A DNA stretch of 64,000 nt, taken from assembly GCA_024734495.1 (NCBI GenBank), contig JALMQS010000914.1, positions 212,338 to 276,337 on the forward strand. The letters run 5' to 3'. Made by a program: the position numbers and the translations under genes. The notes beneath the pieces are model-generated. The model was not told the origin of the DNA, did no database searches, and saw only the letters and a list, made by a program, of their open reading frames with translations. Of this stretch, positions 20,604 through 32,333 are shown piece after piece (within the stretch, counting starts at the first letter, position 1; each line of letters starts with the position of its first letter). The DNA comes from Forficula auricularia (lineage: Eukaryota > Arthropoda > Insecta > Dermaptera > Forficulidae).

Positions 20604-21150
20604 AGCTTCGACGCCCGCCTTTGGCGGGCCTTTTACTAGCTAGGGGCTTCGCCCCCTGGACCCCTACATGGCTGCTTTATTGATGTTTTATTAGTAACAG
20701 AGAATAAATATAATTGTTTTATTATAAAGTCTTAAATAGACATAATTTGAGATTCTATTTAACTGTAATATACACTCATAACAAATAAAATGAAACAAAT
20801 ATTTAAAATGTATTAAAAATCTCTATTTATAAAAAATTCTCTTATTCTCAAGCTTGAGTTGTTTATCATAAAAGAATTTAGTCTTATTGATTTCTATTTT
20901 TGATTTTAAGTCGATTCCTCCATCTCTTCAGCAATGGTTACCAACAATAATCGAAGGGTCAAAAATCTAATGTAGAATTGTTATTCCTCTAGTATTAGAT
21001 AAGAATCGATTGCTATTTTTGATTTTAAGTCCATTCCTCCATGTCTTCACCAATGGCTACCAATAAAAACCGAAATGTCAAAAATCGAATGTAGAATGGT
21101 TATTCCTCGACTGTTAAATGAGAATCGATCATTATTTTTGAAATAAAGTC
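20604..21150 (+). mobile_element. Family F element, partial copy
   Basis: It begins ACTAGCTTCGACGCCCGCC-TTTGGCGGGCC (a GC hairpin). GCTTTATTGATGTTTTATTA, the AATCGAT...GTTATTCCTC blocks and AAGTCAACAT follow, as in 21449-22817 and 43673-44733. It stops before the family's terminal part. 21150-21440 downstream is a GC-rich patch with G/C homopolymers (21193-21205, 21295-21304) and GGATCC sites, with no gene. Confidence 0.7.
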
Positions 21151-21448
21151 AACATCAGGCGCGGATCCAGACGTCTGATTTGGTGATATGGGGAGGGGGG
21201 GGGGGCGGTCGTCGGTATATAAGATCTACTTTTGATCTCGGAAGTGTGTCGCGGTGGAATTGTCCAAGCGGGGGGTGGGGGGTCAGAGACGCCGCCCCCC
21301 CCCCGCACATAGAACTTTATTTTCTTCAATTTTAAAATTTAATGTTATATAAAAAAAAAGATTAAATAAACATATAAAAATTATTGATCTCCAATGCTTT
21401 GAGGGGGGGCGGTCGCCCCTATCGCCCCCCTCCTGGATCCGCTCAAGA

Positions 21449-22817
21449 TATCTTGCAAATTTTATCGTTGATATATAATTATTATTTACTAGCTTCAAGG
21501 CGCGCCTTTGGCGGGCCTTTTGCTATACAGGGGCAAAGCCCCACGTGACTGCTTTATTGATGTTTTATTAGTTACAGAGATTAAATATAATTGTTTTATT
21601 ATAAAGTCTTAAATAGATATAATTTGAGATTATATTTAACTGTAATATACACTCATAACAAATAAGATGAAACAAATATTTAAAATGTATTAAAATCCAC
21701 TTGTTATTATTAAGGGGAAAAAAAGTTATATTATATGTAGGTATTATTTTAGATAAGAAGACTTGAAAATTACAATTATTATTCATTTTGCTAGACACAA
21801 AAGTATATACAATCTATTAATAAAAATTCTCTTAATCTCAAGCTTGAGTTGTTTATCATAAAAGAATTTGGTCTTATTGATTTTAAGTCGATTCTTCCAC
21901 GTTTTCAGTAGAGGTTACTATTAATAGTCAAAACATCAAAAATGGAATGCAATAAGGTTATTCCTCTAGTATTAGATAAGAATCGATCGTTATTTTTGAT
22001 TTTAAGTCGATTCCTCCATGTCTTCAGCAATGGCTACCAATAAAAACCGAAATGTCAAAAATCGAATGTAGAATGGTTATTCCTCGACTGTTAAATGAGA
22101 ATCGATGGGTTATTTTTGAATTAAAGTCAACATGAACTGTAAATTGCAAGTGATATCTGATTAATAATAAAGCAATAAACATATTAATATTTCAAATGAA
22201 TTTGGATAAAGTTTAGCAACGATCCGTTGCAGTTTATTTAATTAAATGACAATTTTTGAGTTCATCAATTAAATTGTCAAATTAATATTTGTGGGATTTA
22301 AAATTCATTGTAATTAACTACCTTGATCACCACAAAAAAGGTCATATATAGTTTTTTGTAAAATTATATTTTAAAGTACTTTATTTTAGAATAAGATAGT
22401 ACATTGGATAAAGTTTAGCAACGATCCGTTGGTGTTTATTTTTTAATTTTTGTTTTTAAATGTACTTTAAAAAAGTAGATAGTTTTTTAAATCTGTGTTG
22501 CATTACTAAATTCTCTTCAACGATAATGTGGTTAGAACTCTATTATATATGCTATTAAGAATGAATGACATTCAAAATCTACAAACAGTGCCGCCAACAA
22601 ATGTTTAGTTTGCTAGTTTAGTTCTTTTATTGTTTGGCAAGCTATGTTAGGCTATACAGATTTGGTTTTTGTTTTTCGTGAATTTTCCAATTTTCCGATT
22701 TTTTTTTACGTATTAACCTGAAATGGACTATTACGAACATTAAAAAAATAGCCAAATCGGTCCAGGAATTTGAGAGATCTGCGCTTACAAAGAAAAAGAA
22801 ATTCATTTTTATTATAT
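21449..22817 (+). mobile_element. Family F element with family B fragments inside
   Basis: It starts GATATCTTGCAAATTTTATC, as at 43673, followed by the ACTAGCTTCAAGGCGCGCC/GGCGGGCC hairpin and the common body. It ends GAGAGATCTGCGCTTACAAA ... TTTTTATTATATAGAT. Family B terminal pieces (TTTAGCAACGATCCGTTG) occur at 22207-22231 and 22411-22433; extra B sequence makes this copy longer than 43673-44733. Non-coding; the autonomous partner is unknown. Confidence 0.72.
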
Positions 22818-22821
22818 AGAT

Positions 22822-23338
22822 GTATGTGTAAATTTTCCGATATCCCGTATAGTGCAATGTTAAAGAGCCTCAAAAACTCGATTTTCGGAATTTAATATCT
22901 CCGGAACTGTATTGTTCATAAATTTTGTTTTGCCACCAATCGATGCAGATGAAGTATTTAAATAATAATCTGTATAAATTTCAAAAAAATCCTAAGAAAA
23001 CGCATTTGGCGGAACAACTACCTAAAGAGTAACACATTATGGGTATATAAATATTAATGTGCGGGGCACATCCTGCACACGTGCACGCGGGGGTCCTGCA
23101 AATACATATTAGTTTACCAAATTTCAGCTTATTATTATTTTTAAAGTTTTTATTTTATTTTTCTGATATTCCACCATGATTAGTTTTGATTGACACATTT
23201 TCCTTCATATAGTAATTTTATTATTATTCATTTTTGCCCGAATTGAGTTTAGTTGGGTACAATGGCAAATTGGGCAAGATATATTGGAGATTATTTCTTT
23301 TTTTATAACATAAATAGGAACACAATAATTAATTCAGA
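22822..23338. repeat. Upstream flank of the duplicated gene segment (unit 0)
   Basis: Nearly identical to 32890-33395, the region upstream of the intact gene (TTTCCGATATCCCGTATAGT, ACCAATCGATGCAGATGAAG, GGCGGGGCACATC-like block, TTTGCCCGAATTG). It ends at ACAATAATTAATTC, the point where the gene would begin in the other copies; a LINE fragment follows instead. It may be the remnant of a third gene copy. Confidence 0.8.
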
Positions 23339-23344
23339 TCTAGG

Positions 23345-24240
23345 TTTTGAGAATTTGTTCCGGGTTTGTGACTGCAAATAAAATTTTGTATGACGGGTGA
23401 TTTGGCAGTGAATAGATTTTAAGTAATTTAAAGATAAAATTGTCCGCTTCGTATTCTTAATGGGGGTTCACCCGCTTCGGCTAACCAAACTAACTATAGG
23501 GCTAGTCCTAAAGGCTCTAATGCGATCCGAATACCCATGTTATGGTCGAGTCAAACTTTTTAAGACATTGTCACGAGCTGATGCGTAAACTGGAGAAGCA
23601 TAGTCGATTTTGCTCCTTATTATAGCCCTGTGAACTCTCGGAGTCACGGTGGAATCCGCCCCCAATGAGAACCAGCAAGGACTTTCTGGATGTCTCATAG
23701 ATTTAAGGTCTCTGTATTCTAAGAGAGATAATCAACATGCAGAGTGCTCCTCCAGTTCCATCTTTTTGTCACAACATTAGGCCTAAAAATTTTGCTGATC
23801 ATAGTAGGTAAGCGAATTCCCGCTCAGTGAGTGTCAAAACAGGATCATCACATGATGGGAACAGGAGATCTCATGAAATGGCAGAGCAGGAAGACTTTAT
23901 TTTTGAAATTTTGAAGCCGTGTTCAAATGCCCAATTGTCAATATCATTTATTGCCGTTTGCAGTTTAATTTTTACGTTATTTATATTATTAGATTTATAA
24001 TAAATACATAAATCATCAACAAAAGAGACTTTGGATTGGGTATTTGATTTTTGGCCAAAATGTCATCAATAGCTATAGCAAATAAAGTGAAGTACTTAAG
24101 ACACTTCCCTGAGGCAAACCATATTTTCTTTGGGCATGTTACTCGAGATGAGGTGGCTTCCCACCAGAACCTGAAAAGACGGGTCTGAGGAGAGCACGAT
24201 ACTAAATAGTGCAAGATGGCCCTTAATTTTTCCAATTATT
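23345..24240 (-). pseudogene. LINE reverse transcriptase fragment
   Basis: The minus strand encodes YGLPQGSVLS (RT motif before the catalytic YXDD) near 24125, then LFAIAIDDILAKNQIPNPKS. Further C-terminal pieces are in other frames (NIKLQTAINDIDNWAFEHGF-like near 23930, RVHRAIIRSKIDYASPVYAS near 23600). Several stops and frameshifts make it dead. It lies exactly between two direct repeats of the gene's 5' flank (23140-23338 and 24262-24466). Confidence 0.75.
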
Positions 24241-24261
24241 AAGTTTTGGAGAATCTGGTGA

Positions 24262-24466
24262 ATTATTATTTTTTAAAGTATTTATTTTGCTTTTCTGATA
24301 TTCCACCATGATTAGTTTTGATTGACACATTTTCCTTCATATAGTAATTTTATTATTATTCATTTTTGCCCGAATTGAGTTTAGTTGGGTACAATGGCAA
24401 ATTGGGCAAGATATATTGGAGATTATTTCTTTTTTATAACATAAATAGGAACACAATAATTAATTC
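24262..24466. repeat. 5' flank of the pseudogene copy (unit 1)
   Basis: Repeats 23140-23338 almost exactly (TGATATTCCACCATGATTAG, GGGTACAATGGCAAATTGGG, CATAAATAGGAACAC) and equals 33237-33410 upstream of the intact gene. A CATAAATAG TATA-like element lies about 30 bases before the ORF in every copy. Confidence 0.8.
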
Positions 24467-24508
24467 GTCTTTTGTATGGGGACCTTCTTCTATGTTTCAG
24501 ATTTCATA

Positions 24509-25510
24509 ATGTCTTATCGAACAGAAAGATTCCACGATGCGTACCTGGATGAGCTGTTCAGAATTCTCCTGGAGGGGCTGGAAGAAAACGCTGGATTGGA
24601 TGAGAAGAGGAAAATTGTAAATTCTATCCTCCCTGTGAAGAAATACAAATTGCTGGAGAGGTTCCTCTCGGTTGAAGAAGATCTTAGCCAAGACAACTGC
24701 TTGAGATGTCTTCATATTTTCCTTGACGAGAATACAAAATTTCTAGGCTTTGAACGATATATAAGTGATCAAGGAATTGTGAAATCAATTTTCGAATTAA
24801 TACTGAGATACAGTCCGAATATCGAAACGGTCGATTTTAGACATTTAGATATCGATCCTGAGAACAAAGGGAATTTCGTATCATTTCTCAGACAAACCAC
24901 TCAGTTGAAATCCCTGCGAGTGCAATGTGATTCCGATGATTGTGCAATCGGTGAACTTTTGCTCAAAGATGATTTTAACCTCCTTGATCAGGATGTTAAA
25001 ACTAATCTCCTAAAAATCGAATATATCGAGGCACTATTCTTTAAATAGATCAGAATGTGTCAGACTCTTGAATCTTCTACCGAATTTGAAAAGTTTGGGC
25101 ATGTCTCAAGATTTAAGTGTAATATTACCCATTGTTGAAGACGATGATGAAATTTCCAAAAAATTATCTAACATAATAGAATTTTGTGATTCAAATACAA
25201 GCTTGACTACTTTAGAAAGATTTTCAAAATTGTGTCCTAAAATAAAAAAGATAGTTCTGATTTATCCAGAAACAAAAGTCATTGAAAATCTTTCGAAATT
25301 TCCATTACTCACGGAAATAGAATTATATTTAAATGATCCCAATTTTGTTAGTGAAGTCGTCAGCTTATTAACCCTAATCGGGAAAAAAATTAAAATTTTG
25401 AATTGTAAGTTCCATTAACGAGATTGAACTTGGACCCAAAATTTTGGCATGATTTGTGTCCCGAATTAATTAAATTAGTAATTAATGATGATACCTTCTA
25501 TTTCTACTAA
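24509..25510 (+). pseudogene. Broken paralogue of the leucine-rich gene
   Basis: It aligns over its whole length with the intact gene at 33450-34475, mostly with single-base differences. One extra base in the T/A run near 25040 shifts the frame and gives an early stop at 25046-25048. The frame resumes as NLLPNLKSLGM... at about 25068. Near 25405 about 30 bases present in the paralogue are missing. The final residues DDTFYFY and the stop (25508-25510) are kept. An AATAAA signal follows at 25696-25701. The start is chosen as in the intact copy (ATG after TTTCAG-ATTTCATA). Confidence 0.85.
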
Positions 25511-25695
25511 GGTGGATGAAATATTAATTGCATCAATTCATGTTCAGCAATTAGAAGGACTTCAAAATCTCTCCTATCCAAAGGGGTATTTTCTCCAGAG
25601 GACTGAGTGGGGTCACCTTACTAAATAATTTATCCCTATTGTCTTATTAATCTTAAGTTCATTTCATCTCATTCTTTTGTAATCCATTTATGATA

Positions 25696-25701
25696 AATAA
25701 A
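25696..25701 (+). terminator. Poly(A) signal of the pseudogene
   Basis: AATAAA about 190 bases after the stop, in sequence shared with the intact copy (34669-34674). Confidence 0.5.
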
Positions 25702-26074
25702 AACTATATTATAAACTAAAATAATTTTATTTTCTGTAGTATGTAATTTTGTTCCTTTGTATTTTAGAGATTTTTAAAGAGTTTCGTTCAATGTATATTT
25801 TATTTTTGAATATTACACAAAGACTTTTCATTATATATGAATATATTATATAGGCTGTTCCAGTAGCGTAGACAGAAAATTTTCATGTGGGGGGAGGGGG
25901 GTCAATCCACAAAGCAAAATATTTAGTGTGAATTTTTTTTTATTGAAATAAATAGTCCAGTTAAATTGTGTTTTTATCCGGAAACTTTTGAGGTAGTTGT
26001 AATTTCTTCGACCATTTATGTTTTTTGGACTGCTGAATCCGAATCTGAGGTTTGCTAACAAAATTTTGTGACGG

Positions 26075-28150
26075 GATATTGTCAAAAATGCAAATAAATG
26101 TAATAAATCTCATTTTTGGTGGTTTTTTGCTTATACCTCGAAAACTATCAACCTTTCCGTAAATAATCGTTACTATTCAAAAATGAAACCCATTTCATTT
26201 TTTTTTTTTTTTTTTTTTTTTAATGCAATCGAATGCAAGAAGGGGTGCACCAGTAAATATGTAGCCCCTATGCGGATCTTGAAAGACCCTTGCATTACCG
26301 AAGAGAAGGGAAAGTTGATTAAGTGAGAGAGGTGTAGACGTAGGTGTCTATGTACCCTGGTTTTGAAGGTTTGAAGATCATAGGTGCTGGGAAAGATAGA
26401 GGCTGGGAGAGAGTTCCAGTTCCTTGAAGTCATGGGGATATATGTATTCGCGAATGAAGTGGTCCGGCACTTTTCCAATTTGACCGCGAAAGAGTGTTGG
26501 GAGTCGGCAAAACGTGTGCTGCGTGCAAAGCTTATGCTTTGGGGGGAATTATTGATTTTATCTCGTCAGAGCACCTGCCGTGATAGTATCTACAGAAAAG
26601 GGAAAGGAGCGGAGACATCTCTTCGATGAAGCCAGCGAGTCGAGGGAGTCGGTGAGGGTAGAATCGTCAATTAGCCTGACGGCTCGTTTCTGACTTGCAT
26701 CAAGGGTAGCAAGAGAATATTTTGAGGCTCCTCTCCACAGATGAGAGCCGTATTCGAGACAGGGGCGGATTTGGGCCTTGTAGATGGTGAGAAGTTGTGG
26801 GGGTTTGTAAATCGCTTGGACCTGAATAAGAAGCCAATCTTCCTTGCTGCAGATTTCGCCACAGAGGAGATGTGTTCATTCCAAGACAGGTCAGATGCGA
26901 CAGAGACGCCCAACATGGATAAGGTTGTCACACATTTTCAGGGTATTCGAATCGAAGTGAATATCAGGGAAATCTCTATTTTCGCGCCTAGAGAATTAGA
27001 CAACATTGAGTCTTATTTGAATTAAAGTTAACCAAATTTTGAGAGCCCCATTTATTCGAGTTTGTCTAGGTCGAGAGTAATTGAGGAGGCAATATTGATT
27101 CGATTATTCGGGAGAGAGGGTTTGCCGTGTAGAGTGCTATCGTCGGCGTAACAATGAGTGGAGTTGCCGTTCGAATCAATAAGAGTGCGTTTATATAAAT
27201 AAGGAAGAGTGTGGAGGAGATTTAGGATAATTTAGATTTTTTTTCTCCGACCAACCTTTCGCGTTCAAGCGCTAGTTGAAAATTGGAGTATTTTTTCTAT
27301 TTCCTCAAAGCCCGAAAAATTCGCATTTTTTTCGATTTTTTTCTATTTTTAGCATGAAAGAGCACGTTTTCGACAAAGACCACTCTATACGTTTTTAAAC
27401 TAGTTTAAATTTGATACAATTTTTTAAAAAATCGCAGTTTTTCTTTCATAAAATGAAAACCACTCATTATAGAACCTTGCTTCCTATCTCATTCTCTAGG
27501 AAATTATGGTGACTTAAACTTTACTTTGGACTACTATTTTTATAAAACTCTTAGATTTATAGATATCCAGCATTTTCCATGACACTTGAGAATTCGGAAT
27601 CATATCCTGTCATGGAAAATGCTAGATATCTATAAATCTAAGAGTTTTATCAAAAAAGTGGTCCAAGTAAACGTTCAACGCAACAAAATTTCCTAGAGAA
27701 TGAGATAAGAATCAAGTTTCTAGAATGAATGGTTTTCATTTTATGAAGGGAAAAACTGCGATTTTTTGCAAAAAGTTTTGCAAAGTTTTTCAAAACTTCT
27801 ACCTCATTGCGGCACGGGTTACCATTATCCAATTAAGATGAAATTCTGTTTGAATTTACTCTAGTTTAAAAATATATAGAGTGGTCTTTGTCGAAAACGT
27901 GCTCCTTCATGGTCAAAATTGGAAAAATTCGAAAAAGTGCAAGTTCTTGGGGTTTGCGTAAACAGAAAAAATACGCCAATATTCAACTAGAGCTTGATCT
28001 CGAACGGTTGGTCGGAGAAAAAAACCTAAATGATGAAATTTATAGGAGATTTTATGAACTTTTATTTTGTAAAGGAAGGTCATTTACGAAAAGTTGCATA
28101 GTTTATGAGTTATAAGCAAAAAACCTCCAAAAAATGAGATTTTTTACATC
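26075..28150. mobile_element. Large foldback element split by a LINE
   Basis: The right arm (about 27600-28150) is the inverted copy of a left arm made of two pieces: 26075-26190 (AATCTCATTTTTGGTGGTTT, GCTTATACCTCGAAAACTAT) and 27236-27590 (TTTTTCTCCGACCAACC, CATGAAAGAGCACGTTTTCG, AAAATGAAAACCACTC). The centre is near 27595 between CATTTTCCATGAC and GTCATGGAAAATG. Arms are about 500 bases. The LINE at 26197-27235 interrupts the left arm. Confidence 0.8.
26197..27235 (-). mobile_element. 5'-truncated LINE, family L, minus strand
   Basis: Minus strand, from the 5' truncation near 27235: HCYADDSTLHG (RT catalytic YADD), then MLGVSVASDLSWNEHISSVA, RSKRF, and after frameshifts RTTSFANTYIPMTSRNWNSL and THRHLRL-like C-terminal residues. 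A 3' UTR ending TGCATTCGATTGCATTA and a poly-A tail (T23 at 26199-26221 on the plus strand) follow. It is a jockey-like ORF2 end, with several frameshifts and no activity. The same family is at 50794-51615. Confidence 0.85.
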
Positions 28151-29040
28151 TTTTTGAATTTTTGACAATGTGCGCCTAAGCGCGAGCGTAGGCAGTAGAG
28201 GGAGATGGAACGAGTAGAGGGGGGCTGCGCGGTCATACGCCGAACACGTATTGTTATGTTTTTCCCAACATTTACCGTGTCATTGAGGGAATCCTAAGAT
28301 TTACCAAGTGAATAGTGGTAAAAACCCGAAATGAACGACGATTATAGAACGGTTCGGACTTTTACCATTAACAGTTGGTAAATCTTTAGGGCTTTTACAG
28401 TAACATATATTTAAAACATAAATAAATTAAATAAAAATAAAATATAGGTATATAATAAAAGTTTATTTATCATTGTGGTATTAATGTTTCTGTCACAGAT
28501 CAATTGGATCTGAAATGTATTGCTTTTAACTCAAAGCTGTCAAAAACATAACCTTACTTTTTGGATTTTAGGTTAAAGACACCATGTTTTTTTTTAAATA
28601 TGGAGTTAAATTTTAACTTCACCCTCTGACATGGCTTTAATTTTTAACACTTTTGGCTAAATATTAACGCTTTGCAGTTAAAGTTTTTGCTTACAGAATA
28701 GCAATTTTAGACAAGGAGGTGTTAAAATGAATTAACGCTGAATTCGTTAAAAGTTAACGTTTTTGCTTAGAGAATAGACCTGGGGGTGAGGGAATGACGG
28801 TCCAAAATGTATACTTGGAAAAAAATATTGTCAATAGTTTTAACACTAAATCTCATAACTTACATTTCAGTCTGGCATATTTTTAGAATATCAATATCGC
28901 CAACTTCTAAAAACAATAAGGAGCCCCTTTTGGCAGTTTTTGGCATCACCCTTAGGAGGAAAAAAATTATGTTGTTGGTGACCCTGACTCAAAACCAGAT
29001 GGCGTGAGAATCGAGTCCCTCTATGAAGTTGACCTTGGCC
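28150..29040. other. Unique-looking AT-rich DNA
   Basis: No repeat match or gene recognised. 28240-28410 holds three diverged TTTACC...GGTAAA motifs (CATTTACCGTG, GATTTACCAAGTGAATAGTG, TTTTACCATTAACAGTTGGT). 28570-28760 holds GTTAA-rich repeats such as TTAACGCTTTGCAGTTAAAG and TTAAAAGTTAACG. Confidence 0.4.
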
Positions 29041-29071
29041 AGTACTCGAGTACACAGCTCACTAACAGTAT

Positions 29072-29153
29072 TCAGTCTACATTGTAGAGTGATCCACATC
29101 AAAGCTGCATTTTTCGAATAAATTTCAAAACAAGATAAACTTTTGAGGTAAGT
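29072..29153 (+). promoter_or_regulatory. Candidate initiator plus short first exon
   Basis: An arthropod-type initiator TCAGTC at 29072-29077 is followed 71 bases later by a consensus 5' splice site GAG|GTAAGT (29145-29153). No TATA box is obvious. This could be an untranslated first exon spliced to the gene at 33450. Chance occurrence is quite possible. Confidence 0.22.
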
Positions 29154-29524
29154 TGAATTTTTCTAATATTGTTCAAACAAGTCGAAATTTTTAGTTTTTA
29201 GAGAATATTAATTAGGCCCTTAGATCATTAGATTCAGAGAATCCTGAGGATTTGTTTGAACAGGGCAGTAAATTATTTAAAATAAAAAAAAATACCAATA
29301 TTAATTTCTATATTTTAAAAATGGCTCAAATTAAATTTTTTTATTTGTAATTTATTTAATAATAATTTAAATTTAATTACTTAAATAAATAAAAATCTTT
29401 TATTATAACGAAAAATCTTAAAAATCTTAATTTTACTTATGGAAAGTGGTGTAGATTTTAGGTGAAACATGATATTAATTAATAAACACATACACACCTT
29501 TACTTATATATTATTATTATTAGA

Positions 29525-29740
29525 ATAAATAAATAAATTCCTGTCGGATGATAAATTTATTTTTCCTTTTCAATAAAATCAAAAAATAATTTTCTAAATG
29601 TAGAATTAACATAAGAAATTATCGATCATATTATTTAACTTTCGCGGTTCAAATTGCTTTAAGAAAAAATTAAAAGTTTAAAAGTTAATTTGTCTAAAAA
29701 TATTTTTTTATTTTTGACCTCACAAAAAACTCGTTCCCAA
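29525..29740. repeat. Inverted-repeat arm, left
   Basis: AAATAAATTCCTGTCGGATG ... GGTTCAAATTG...TTTAAGAAAAAATTAAAA ... TTTGTCTAAAAATA is inverted and diverged at 31222-31365. The two arms enclose 1.5 kb containing a LINE 3' fragment and a candidate promoter, so this may be an old DNA transposon with long terminal inverted repeats. Confidence 0.6.
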
Positions 29741-30161
29741 AATAATCATTTGATTAAAATTTTAATGTGATTTTTGATTTCTAAGAAAAATTGTAAATTT
29801 AAATTTCGTATCTTATTTTGATTCCAAACTACAATGTTTTCACAGACAGGTGATTTGTAGCGACCCTAATTGGGTCTTGTTTAACTTTTGAGCTGAACCT
29901 TACAAAAAAAATATGTTTAAAAAAGTTTAGTGAAAAAAAAATATATTTAAATGGATAGAAATTAAAAATAATTCAATAAAAAATAAGCCTCACTTATAAT
30001 AGTATAGTTACCGATCTGTTTTCTCTCTTGTGGGCGGGGCTATAGTATTGTGGTAGTGGGGGTAACATTTTTGACCTGTTTTTGGGTCATGGTGGGGGGG
30101 ATAGGAAATATTTCTTATGCTCGAGTTGTGTAGATTTCTGCATTAGTTGAAATAACTTAGT

Positions 30162-30250
30162 TCAGTCACTTTCAATAGTTATTTTTATTTTTTTCTAAAT
30201 AACCTATTTTTTTGTTGGATTTATTATTTATTCTTCATCGAGAGGTAAGT
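30162..30250 (+). promoter_or_regulatory. Candidate initiator plus short first exon, second
   Basis: Initiator TCAGTC at 30162-30167, then a consensus 5' splice site GAGAG|GTAAGT at 30240-30250, with a GGGCGGGGC GC box upstream at 30035-30043. It has the same architecture and spacing as 29072-29153. A splice from here to the TTTCAG acceptor at 33436-33441 would join a non-coding exon to the intact gene. This is only a hypothesis. Confidence 0.25.
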
Positions 30251-30504
30251 AAGTGTTTTATATATTATTTGTGTATGTATTGATTTTATTTTATTGTTTA
30301 AATATAAATAAGGCCAGGTAGTTAGTAAAGTAATCTGGTAATTTCTTGTAACACGTGGGTTGGATTTTTATTATTTGAAATTTCGAAAATTCTTAAATTT
30401 ATAATTTTTCTAAATTCTGTTCTTTATCTACAAATTGTGTTTGCTATTATTAATTTTTAGAGGGGACTAATTTTTAATAAATATTTATATTTTTGGTGAA
30501 AATT

Positions 30505-31220
30505 TACAAGCCCTGGGGTATATGGTACAAAGGAGGGCGGCTACATTTGTTTTTGGAAAATTTGCTAGGTTTATTTGTGTCACTTGAATGATTAATGAAT
30601 TAGGATGGTCTAGCTTATTGGAGAAAAGAGAATGGGCTAAATTCAAAGGGTTTTAGGAGTTGGGAGGAAATAACGAAATGATTTTAGGAACCAAGTTATT
30701 TAGATAAAGCTGATCATAGAAAAAAGATTCGTAAGCCAAGATTCTGGAAAAATATCGGTTTACATTCATTTGTAGGATCTGGCATTGATTTGTGGAACTA
30801 GGGATTATACTCATCTGCCCCCTATGATTAAATCAATTATAAATTTTGTCAAGTCCTAATCTCCTAGAGTTGTGTAAAATTTTATTTAGTTCTCACAAGC
30901 AGAGATTACCTGAGGTAGAGAGAGTCATACCATCCTTCTTAAGGTTTTGACCAGGTTTCATTAACAACTTATGGCTAATGCTTCGTTTGCTCCTGGTATC
31001 GGGATTTTGTGCGGAATTATTTGAATTACGTTTTGTCTTTTGATGGGAATCTATGATCATGTTATTAGTTATTTATTATTTAGCATACATTTCGATTTGT
31101 TTTTCTTTTTTCTTATAATTATTTGTATTTATGTTTATTAATTTCTGTAGTTAATTTGTATTGATGTTTTGATGACCTACCCACCGACGACTTGTGCCTC
31201 TAAGCAGGTCAAGTAATAAA
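30505..31220 (+). pseudogene. Degenerate LINE C-terminal fragment with 3' UTR
   Basis: The plus-strand frame gives VQRRAATFVFGKFARF, then INELGWSSLLEKREWAKFKG with stops between. This is the 'VQRRAARFV...LGWSSLEKRR' signature of jockey-like LINE C-termini. A 3' region follows, ending in GGTCAAGTAATAAAGATTTA at 31206-31225. Confidence 0.7.
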
Positions 31221-31221
31221 G

Positions 31222-31365
31222 ATTTATTTATTTTTAGACAAAACAACTTTTAAACGTTTAGTTTTAATTTTTTCTTAAATCAATTTGAACCTCAAAATTT
31301 AAATAATATAATCAATAATATCTTATGTTAATCCGACAGGAATTTATTTATTTATACTAATAATG
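31222..31365. repeat. Inverted-repeat arm, right
   Basis: Mirror of 29525-29740 (ATCCGACAGGAATTTATTTA and AATTTTTTCTTAAATCAATT). See the left arm entry. Confidence 0.6.
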
Positions 31366-31404
31366 CGTTTTAACATCCCGTCGGATGCTCAATTTATTAT
31401 TATT

Positions 31405-32075
31405 TTTTTTTTTTAATGCAATCGAATGCAAAAAGGGGACGCACCAGTAAAAATACAGTCCCTATGGATCTCCAAAAAACCTTGCATTACCGAAGAGAAG
31501 GGAAAGTTGATTAAGGTAGTTCTTTCACAAATGCAAAAAGTCTTTGAAACTTGGAATATAAGTCATTAAAAGCATAATATAGATACTGATAAAATTGGAA
31601 CATGATTTACCATACCAAACATGAAATAATTGCAATTAAAAATGACATTTTTAACATAGGGTAGATAAGGAAAGTGTGGGGAAATTATCATTATGTTTTT
31701 TTTTATTCAAGGACATTCACCATCTTGATGAAAAACTAACATTTGGTAGAATAATATATTCGGAGTAATTAAAAAAAATTGAAATTATTTACCACTTAGT
31801 TTTGATAAAAAACAAACATATTACGGCGATTATTTTTAGTGGAGGGGATATAAGCACAATGGTTTGGAAACGATCCGGTAGTATGTGTGTGTCCATATAG
31901 AGATTTCGTAGTGTCAGTGGTACAGTCACTTTAGAAAAACATAATTTAAAATTTTAGTTCCGTTCAGATTTAGGTATAGAGTGGTTACGAGGCTAAAACT
32001 TTTTGTGTGGATTGTCGCGAAAGAACCTCCTTAAGTGAGAGGGTGGAGTCGTAGGTGTTTAAAATTTACTGCTTA
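31405..32075 (-). mobile_element. Family L LINE 3' end, interrupted
   Basis: Poly-T (31405-31415), then AATGCAATCGAATGCAAAAA, CTTGCATTACCGAAGAGAAG and GTTGATTAAG match the 3' UTR of 26197-27235. The sequence breaks at 31514 and resumes at 32031 with TTAAGTGAGAGGGTGGAGTC, exactly where an element sits in a TTAA site. Confidence 0.85.
31515..32030. mobile_element. TTAA-flanked MITE (piggyBac-type target)
   Basis: TTAA at 31511-31514 and 32031-32034 flank a 516-bp insertion. Terminal inverted repeats are GGTAGTTCTTTCAC and (complement of the right end) GGAGGTTCTTTCGC. Comparison with the uninterrupted LINE tail at 26303-26325 (GTTGATTAAGTGAGAG) shows a single TTAA before insertion. TTAA duplication is the hallmark of piggyBac-superfamily transposition. 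There is no transposase ORF, so it is non-autonomous. Confidence 0.85.
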
Positions 32076-32333
32076 TTTAGAATTAACATAAGAAATTATT
32101 GATTATATTTATTTATTTATTTATCAAAACGCGAAAGGTAGGAATTCTTTATTTTTTTACTTTGTTGGTAACTTTGAAATTAGAATGCGACTTTCACTTA
32201 AATATTAAACAAAATAGTGAATTTCAATTCAAAAAATGTTTCTAAATATTTTCTTTGTATTTATTTATTAATTTTCATTATATAGAATGTTTCGTGACAC
32301 TTTAATGTAATTGTTTCGCCGCAACAATTCTAG

